Positions 59,490-64,000 of a stretch of DNA of 64,000 nucleotides are shown here, piece by piece. The position numbers were made by a program, and so were the translations under genes. A model generated the notes under the pieces. That model did no database searches. It was given only the letters and a program-made list of their open reading frames with translations, and had not been told where the DNA came from. Source of the DNA: Streptomyces sp. H27-H5 (GTDB lineage: Bacteria > Actinomycetota > Actinomycetes > Streptomycetales > Streptomycetaceae); NCBI RefSeq assembly GCF_026627505.1, contig NZ_JAPNLK010000045.1:1-64000 (forward strand). The letters run 5' to 3'. The first letter of the stretch is position 1. Each line of letters starts with the position of its first letter.

Positions 59490-60347
59490 GTGCGGGAGCG
59501 CACCGGAGGGAAGGGAGCCGCCACGAACGCCGTCTGGAGTCTGGTCGTCCCGCTGAAGCCGCTGGCACTGGCCAAGAGCCGTCTCGCGGCGGCCGTCGGG
59601 GGCTCTCGCGCGGGGCTCGCGCTGGCCTTCGCGCAGGACACCGTGGCGGGGGCGCTGGCCTGCGCGGCCGTCGCGGATGTGGTGGTCGTCACGGACGACT
59701 CGGCGGCGGGTCGGGAACTGGCCAGGCTGGGCGCGCGCATCGTGCCGGACGCCCCGGGCGCCGGCTTGAACGCCGCCCTGGCTCACGGGGAGCGGGCCGT
59801 GCGCCGGCGGCGGCCCCGGGCGGCGGTGGCCGCGATGAACGCCGATCTGCCCGCCTTGCGACCGCCCGAATTGCTACGCGTGCTCGATGACGCCTCGAAA
59901 TTCCCCCGAGCATTTCTGGCGGATGCGGCGAGAATCGGGACGACGTTGCTTTCGGCTGCTCCGGACGTGGAATTGGCACCCTCGTTCGGCGGCCCGTCAC
60001 GGGCCCGCCATTGCGCTTCGGGGGCGGTGGAAATCGCCCTGACGGACGTCGACAGCGTGCGCCGGGACGTGGACACCGCGGCGGATCTGCGGACGGCCCT
60101 CGCGCTCGGCGTGGGGCGTCACACCGCCCGATACAGTGCCGGTATGCAGGCGACCGCGTACACGTACGACTCCCAGACCCGCAGTGGCAGCGTGCTGCTG
60201 GACGACGGCACCCCGGTGTCCTTCGAGGCCCCGGCCTTCGACGCGGGCGGCCTGCGGCTGCTGCGCCCCGGGCAGCGGGTGCGCATCGAGACGGACGGCG
60301 AGGGCGGGACCCTGCGGATCACCCTGATCACGCTCCAGACCTTCTGA
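59490..60347 (+). CDS. cofC: CofC guanylyltransferase fused to a small C-terminal module
   Basis: Residues 1 to about 215 form a CofC-type nucleotidyltransferase of coenzyme F420 biosynthesis, with LVVPLKPLALAKSRLA and AAMNADLPALRP. The protein then continues without a stop into residues 219-285, MQATAYTYDSQTRSGSVLLD..., a small beta-barrel-like (cold-shock-type) module. An in-frame ATG at 60144 with a TACAGT -10 six bases upstream suggests this part is also made alone from a leaderless mRNA. The GTG at 59490 is weakly supported; GGAGGGAAGGGAG lies just downstream but no standard start follows. Confidence 0.8.
   Translation: MRERTGGKGAATNAVWSLVVPLKPLALAKSRLAAAVGGSRAGLALAFAQDTVAGALACAAVADVVVVTDDSAAGRELARLGARIVPDAPGAGLNAALAHGERAVRRRRPRAAVAAMNADLPALRPPELLRVLDDASKFPRAFLADAARIGTTLLSAAPDVELAPSFGGPSRARHCASGAVEIALTDVDSVRRDVDTAADLRTALALGVGRHTARYSAGMQATAYTYDSQTRSGSVLLDDGTPVSFEAPAFDAGGLRLLRPGQRVRIETDGEGGTLRITLITLQTF
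60132..60137 (+). promoter_or_regulatory. -10 element inside the cofC frame
   Basis: TACAGT lies six bases before the in-frame ATG at 60144. It is spaced for a leaderless transcript of the C-terminal 67-codon module. No clear -35 is visible. Confidence 0.4.
60144..60347 (+). CDS. Small beta-barrel protein within the cofC frame
   Basis: The 67-codon segment begins MQATAYTYDSQTRSGSVLLD and includes DDGTPVSFEAPAF and LRPGQRVRIE. It has the alternating pattern of cold-shock/OB-like domains. It may be an independent gene read from its own promoter; here it is also the C-terminus of the CofC reading frame. Independent expression is inferred. Confidence 0.45.
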   Translation: MQATAYTYDSQTRSGSVLLDDGTPVSFEAPAFDAGGLRLLRPGQRVRIETDGEGGTLRITLITLQTF

Positions 60348-60408
60348 GGTCCGCCCCGTTCGCTTCCGCACCCGTCCCGGACGGGGTCTTGCCCTCCGGA
60401 CAGCACCG

Positions 60409-60443
60409 CGGGCCGGCTTCCCCCCGCGGGGGAAGCCGGCCCG
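60409..60443. terminator. Bidirectional terminator between cofC and hupS
   Basis: CGGGCCGGCTTCCCCC and GGGGGAAGCCGGCCCG form a perfect 16-bp stem with a 3-base loop between two convergent genes. Confidence 0.8.
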
Positions 60444-60462
60444 ACGTGTGTGACTCGCGCCC

Positions 60463-61131
60463 CTACTTCTTGCGGGCGGTCGTCTTCTTCGCGGTGGCCT
60501 TGCGCGTCGCCGTCTTCTTGGCGGGCGCGGTCGTCTTCGCGGTGGCCTTCTTGGCCGCCGGAGCGGTCTTCTTGGCGGTGGCGGTGGTCTTCTTGGCCGC
60601 CGGGGTGGCCTTCTTGGTGGTGGCGGCCTTCTTCGCGACGGCGGACTTCGCGGCGGTCTTCTTGACGGTCGCCGTGGCCTTCTTGGCCGTGGTCTTCTTC
60701 GCGGTCGCCTTCTTCGCGACCGTGGTCTTCGCGGCGGCCTTCTTGGCGGTGGTCGCCCTCTTGGCCGCGGCCTTCTTGACCGTGGCGGAAGCGCCGCCGG
60801 ACAGGCTGCCCTTGGGGGCCTTCTTCACGGCCACCTCGTCGCCCTTGGGGAGCTTCTTGGTGCCGCTGACCAGGTCCTTGAAGCCCTGGCCGGCTCGGAA
60901 TCGGGGAACCGAGGTCTTCTTGACCCGGACGCGCTCACCCGTCTGCGGGTTGCGGGCGTAACGGGCGGGGCGGTCGACCTTCTCGAACGAGCCGAAGCCC
61001 GTGACCGAGACCCGGTCGCCCGCGACCACGGCGCGGACCATCGCGTCCAGTACCGCGTCGACAGCGTCCGCGGCCTGCTGACGGCCGCCCAGCTTGTCGG
61101 CAATCGCTTCTACGAGCTGCGCCTTGTTCAC
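60463..61131 (-). CDS. hupS: HU-like nucleoid protein HupS
   Basis: The 222-residue protein has an N-terminal HU domain (about 1-95; VNKAQLVEAIADKLGG, FGSFEKVDRPARYARNPQTGE). A long Lys/Ala tail of AAKK/ATAKK repeats (about 110-222) resembles eukaryotic histone H1. HupS of S. coelicolor is induced during sporulation and compacts spore DNA. The GTG at 61131 with GAAGGGG upstream is preferred. The repeats make the tail length variable between strains. Confidence 0.94.
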   Translation of the reverse strand: MNKAQLVEAIADKLGGRQQAADAVDAVLDAMVRAVVAGDRVSVTGFGSFEKVDRPARYARNPQTGERVRVKKTSVPRFRAGQGFKDLVSGTKKLPKGDEVAVKKAPKGSLSGGASATVKKAAAKRATTAKKAAAKTTVAKKATAKKTTAKKATATVKKTAAKSAVAKKAATTKKATPAAKKTTATAKKTAPAAKKATAKTTAPAKKTATRKATAKKTTARKK

Positions 61132-61275
61132 GTCTTCCCCTTCGGAGACTTCGCCAGAACGAATGTGTTCAAGCTTATTTCGCACGTTAGGCGGATATAT
61201 ACCGCAAATCAAACACGAAACGGGCTAATCACCCTAGTGCCGCAACGTTGTAGGCCGTTACGGAGTTCCTTCGCA

Positions 61276-61503
61276 TCAGTCGCCTTCAGGGAATCGACCC
61301 TCGTCGAGGTCCTTCATCAACCTGTCCAGGCGCCTTGCCGCATCGGCCAGATCGTGCTTCGACGCGGCCGTGACGACCAACAGCTTCCGGGACAGCGCCA
61401 TCCTTACGCCCTCCGGGACTTGCAGTGTGCGCACCCTTGTGTGTGCTTCTTTCAATCGGTCCGCGACGAGTTCGTAGAGCTCAAGTTGACTGTCGCGTTC
61501 CAT
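61276..61503 (-). CDS. Small conserved Streptomyces protein
   Basis: The product has 75 residues from the ATG at 61503. It is an amphipathic, charged helical protein (MERDSQLELYELVADRLKEA, KHDLADAARRLDRLMKDLDEG). A CACAAT element about six bases upstream of the ATG suggests a leaderless mRNA. It is conserved between leuD and hupS in Streptomyces; the function is unknown. Confidence 0.72.
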   Translation of the reverse strand: MERDSQLELYELVADRLKEAHTRVRTLQVPEGVRMALSRKLLVVTAASKHDLADAARRLDRLMKDLDEGRFPEGD

Positions 61504-61560
61504 GCACAGATTGTGCCATCTGGGGCGAGTTGTCGCCTCACGGGGCCTCAACACACGGCT

Positions 61561-61588
61561 GTGCCCCCCGCCTGAGGGCGAGGGGCAC
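61561..61588. terminator. Hairpin downstream of leuD
   Basis: GTGCCCCCCGCC and GGCGAGGGGCAC pair with one mismatch around TGAG. It lies 50 bases past the leuD stop on the minus strand. Confidence 0.5.
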
Positions 61589-61640
61589 AGTGTGGTCCAT
61601 GTGGTCGCCCGAAGGCGAATAAGCGCTGATCAGGCTGGAA

Positions 61641-62234
61641 TCAGACCCGAATCGTGCGGGGCTTGTGGCCCGGCCGGGTGCTTTCGTAGGTCGCGATGTC
61701 GGCTTCGTTCTGAAGGGTGAGCGAGATGTCGTCCAGCCCCTCCAGCAGACGCCAGCGGGCGTTGTCGTCGAGTTCGAACTCGGCCTCGACGCCTTCCGCT
61801 CGGACCTGGCGGTCGACCAGGTCGACCGTGATCTCGGCGTCGGGGTCGGCCTCGGTGAGTTTCCAGAGCCGCTCGACGGTCTCCTGCGGCAGTACCACGG
61901 TCAGCAGGCCGTTCTTCAGCGAGTTGCCGCGGAAGATGTCGGCGAAGCGGGAGGAGATGACCGTCTTGAAGCCGAAGTTCTGCAGGGCCCAGACGGCGTG
62001 CTCGCGCGAGGAACCGGTGCCGAAGTCGGGGCCGGCGACCAGGACGGTCGCGCCGGCGCGCTCCGGGCGGTTCGTGACGAACTCCGGGTCCTTGCGCCAG
62101 GCCTCGAAGAGCCCGTCCTCGAACCCGTCGCGGGTGATCTTCTTCAGCCAGTGGGCCGGGATGATCTGGTCGGTGTCGACGTTGCTGCGGCGGAGCGGGA
62201 CGGCCCGGCCGGTGTGGGTGGTGAAGGCTTCCAT
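61641..62234 (-). CDS. leuD: 3-isopropylmalate dehydratase small subunit
   Basis: This 197-residue partner of LeuC isomerises isopropylmalate in leucine synthesis. It has NVDTDQIIPAHWLK and DFGTGSSREHAVWAL, both diagnostic. It starts three bases after leuC, so the two are translated together. It ends with a basic tail KPRTIRV. Confidence 0.96.
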   Translation of the reverse strand: MEAFTTHTGRAVPLRRSNVDTDQIIPAHWLKKITRDGFEDGLFEAWRKDPEFVTNRPERAGATVLVAGPDFGTGSSREHAVWALQNFGFKTVISSRFADIFRGNSLKNGLLTVVLPQETVERLWKLTEADPDAEITVDLVDRQVRAEGVEAEFELDDNARWRLLEGLDDISLTLQNEADIATYESTRPGHKPRTIRV

Positions 62235-62237
62235 GGT

Positions 62238-63662
62238 TCAGACTCCGGCGGTCGCGTCGGCGGCGGACAGGTCGGCGGGCGAGGCCAGATGGCCCAGCAC
62301 GGCGGTGGCCGCGGCCACCTGCGGGGAGACCAGGTGGGTGCGCCCGCCCTTGCCCTGCCGGCCCTCGAAGTTGCGGTTGGACGTGGACGCGGAGCGCTCA
62401 CCGGGCGCCAGTTGGTCGGGGTTCATGCCCAGACACATCGAGCAGCCCGCGTGCCGCCATTCGGCGCCGGCCTCCTTGAAGACCTTGTCCAGGCCCTCCT
62501 CCACGGCCTGGAGGGCGACCCGGACCGAGCCCGGGACGACCAGCATCCGTACGCCCTCGGCGACTTTGCGGCCCTCGATGATGCCGGCGACGGCCCGCAG
62601 GTCCTCGATGCGGCCGTTGGTGCAGGAACCTACGAAGACGGTGTCGACGTTGATGTCGCGCAGCGGCTGTCCGGCGGTCAACCCCATGTATTCCAGGGCC
62701 TTTTCGGCGGCGTTCCGCTCCGAAGCGTCCTCGTACGAAGCAGGGTCGGGGACGTTCGCGGACAGCGGCGCGCCCTGGCCCGGGTTGGTGCCCCAGGTGA
62801 CGAACGGGGACAGCGTGGTGCCGTCGATGACGACCTCCGCGTCGAAGACCGCGTCGTCGTCGGTGCGCAGGGTCTGCCAGTACGCGACGGCCGCGTCCCA
62901 CTCCTCGCCGCGGGGCGCGTGGTCGCGGCCCTCCAGGTAGTCGAAGGTGGTGCGGTCCGGGGCGATCATTCCCGCGCGGGCGCCGGCCTCGATCGACATG
63001 TTGCAGATGGTCATCCGGGCTTCCATCGACAGCTTCTCGATGGCCTCGCCGCGGTATTCCAGGATGTAGCCCTGGCCGCCGCCGGTGCCGATCCGGGCGA
63101 TGATCGCCAGGATCAGGTCCTTCGCGGTGACGCCCTCGGCCAGCGCGCCTGTGACGGTGATGGCCATCGTCTTCGGGCGGGCCAGCGGCAGCGTCTGGGT
63201 GGCGAGTACGTGCTCGACCTGGCTGGTGCCGATGCCGAAGGCCAGCGCGCCGAAGGCGCCGTGGGTGGAGGTGTGCGAGTCGCCGCAGACCACGGTGGTG
63301 CCCGGCTGGGTCAGGCCCAGCTGCGGTCCCACGACGTGGACGACGCCCTGCTCGACGTCGCCCAGCGAGTGCAGGCGCACGCCGAACTCGCCGCAGTTCT
63401 TGCGCAGCGTCTCCAGCTGGGCCCGGGAGACCGGGTCCGCGATCGGCTTGTCGATGTCGATGGTGGGGGTGTTGTGGTCCTCGGTCGCGATGGTGAGGTC
63501 GAGGCGGCGAACCGTGCGCCCGGCCTGGCGCAGGCCTTCGAACGCCTGCGGGCTGGTCACCTCGTGCAGGAGGTGGAGATCGATGAAGAGCAGATCGGGC
63601 TCGCCCTCCGCGCGCCGGACGACATGGTCGTCCCAGACCTTCTCCGCGAGTGTCCTACCCAT
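62238..63662 (-). CDS. leuC: 3-isopropylmalate dehydratase large subunit
   Basis: The 474-residue aconitase-family enzyme carries the Fe-S cluster Cys residues in VGSCTNGR and CSMCLG, with GDSHTSTHGAFGALAFGIGTS also present. It begins MGRTLAEKVWDDHVV. It is divergent from ndgR; NdgR is a known activator of leuCD in S. coelicolor, and a palindrome lies between them. Confidence 0.96.
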   Translation of the reverse strand: MGRTLAEKVWDDHVVRRAEGEPDLLFIDLHLLHEVTSPQAFEGLRQAGRTVRRLDLTIATEDHNTPTIDIDKPIADPVSRAQLETLRKNCGEFGVRLHSLGDVEQGVVHVVGPQLGLTQPGTTVVCGDSHTSTHGAFGALAFGIGTSQVEHVLATQTLPLARPKTMAITVTGALAEGVTAKDLILAIIARIGTGGGQGYILEYRGEAIEKLSMEARMTICNMSIEAGARAGMIAPDRTTFDYLEGRDHAPRGEEWDAAVAYWQTLRTDDDAVFDAEVVIDGTTLSPFVTWGTNPGQGAPLSANVPDPASYEDASERNAAEKALEYMGLTAGQPLRDINVDTVFVGSCTNGRIEDLRAVAGIIEGRKVAEGVRMLVVPGSVRVALQAVEEGLDKVFKEAGAEWRHAGCSMCLGMNPDQLAPGERSASTSNRNFEGRQGKGGRTHLVSPQVAAATAVLGHLASPADLSAADATAGV

Positions 63663-63813
63663 CGCTTTCCCTCCGGCCGGCCGGTTGTGCCGGCGCTTAT
63701 TAGAGATCCGGTGCGCCTGATCGTCCGTACCCCACGCGCCGGACCGAGGCTCGGACCCAGTGGTTCGTGGACCCGCACATACAGACTCGCTGGTTCTTGG
63801 AAAAATTGAACTT

Positions 63814-63834
63814 GCGTTTCACAGTGTGAGACGC
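63814..63834. promoter_or_regulatory. NdgR-type operator between leuC and ndgR
   Basis: GCGTTTCAC-AGT-GTGAGACGC is an inverted repeat with one mismatch, 12 bases upstream of the ndgR ATG. IclR-type NdgR controls leuCD and itself in S. coelicolor; binding here is inferred from symmetry and place. Confidence 0.6.
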
Positions 63835-63846
63835 GAATATCGTTTC

Positions 63847-64000
63847 ATGGACAACTCTAGCGGCGTCGGCGTTCTCGACAAGGCAGCTCTGGTACTGAGC
63901 GCACTGGAGTCCGGTCCGGCCACCCTCGCCGGGCTGGTCGCGGCGACAGGGCTCGCACGACCCACGGCACATCGCCTTGCCGTGGCACTGGAACACCACC
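63847..64000 (+). CDS. ndgR: IclR-family regulator NdgR (3' partial)
   Basis: The first 51 residues are visible (MDNSSGVGVLDKAALVLSAL, then an IclR winged helix-turn-helix LAGLVAATGLARPTAHRLAV). The gene runs past the window end. NdgR regulates amino acid metabolism and antibiotic production in Streptomyces. No Shine-Dalgarno sequence precedes the ATG, but GAATAT lies about six bases upstream, which fits a leaderless transcript. Confidence 0.88.
   Translation, partial: MDNSSGVGVLDKAALVLSALESGPATLAGLVAATGLARPTAHRLAVALEHH

Noticed and set aside
60463..60790. Repeated sequence at the hupS 3' end, considered as a tandem repeat or CRISPR-like array
   Set aside because: The periodicity is codon-based, from Lys/Ala repeats of the HupS tail, with no constant repeat/spacer structure.
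1..64000. CRISPR arrays, insertion sequences, rRNA and tRNA genes
   Set aside because: None was seen; no transposase, repeat/spacer array or RNA gene signature was found in reading the window.

Overview
The window comes from a high-GC actinobacterium, almost certainly a Streptomyces chromosome. Gene order from about 9.8 kb to the right edge matches the conserved Streptomyces core block that in S. coelicolor runs roughly from comM/yraN through lepB x4, rplS-trmD-rimM-rpsP, ffh, glnD-glnK-amtB, nsdA, ftsY, smc, mutM-rnc-rpmF, coaD-rsmD-recG, rpmB, thiD-thiL, ddl-gpsA-plsC, cofC and hupS to leuD-leuC-ndgR. GTG and TTG starts, promoters that imply leaderless transcripts, and long GC-rich hairpin terminators fit the same assignment.

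Positions 1 to about 9,775 are the right end of a prophage. Left to right it holds the 3' part of a minor tail protein gene, a small tail-associated protein, a CHAP endolysin, a holin and small membrane proteins, a large tail fibre with a collagen-like neck and an SGNH esterase domain, a terminator, an XRE/TPR-like regulator, small accessory genes, a triple zinc-ribbon protein, and a divergent XRE repressor-like gene with an operator-like region. The last element is the 3' two thirds of a large serine integrase gene. Its 5' end is replaced, in frame, by the first ~25 codons of the chromosomal gene comM. The prophage therefore sits inside comM, and the crossover also lies inside the integrase gene. 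The simplest reading is that attP is within int, so integration splits both genes; the reciprocal half should lie at the other prophage end, outside the window.

Positions 9.8 to 24.3 kb (mostly minus strand) carry yraN, a DUF2469-type gene, a Nudix hydrolase, four tandem type I signal peptidases, rplS, trmD, rimM, a KH protein, rpsP, a SprT-like putative metalloprotease, a eukaryote/archaea-type prolyl-tRNA synthetase, a methyltransferase, an FtsH protease and ffh. The region combines protein export (SRP, signal peptidases, FtsH) with ribosome and tRNA maturation. Positions 24.5 to 30.4 kb hold the nitrogen-sensing set amtB-glnK-glnD with a candidate GlnR site, then the developmental regulator nsdA.

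Positions 30.8 to 48.9 kb hold a primase-polymerase-like gene, ftsY, an NCS1 permease, an LLM-type oxidoreductase, a GlcP-like sugar permease, smc, acylphosphatase, a truncated secreted-protein gene, a flavodoxin-family oxidoreductase with a divergent HxlR regulator, mutM, rnc, rpmF, a DUF177 gene, a DivIVA/coiled-coil protein, coaD and rsmD. Positions 49 to 64 kb hold recG, a DAK2/FakA-like gene, rpmB, thiD-thiL, an Lrp-type ligand-binding domain protein, a lipoprotein, ddl-gpsA-plsC, cofC (fused to a small beta-barrel-like module), hupS, leuC-leuD and the start of ndgR, cut by the window end.
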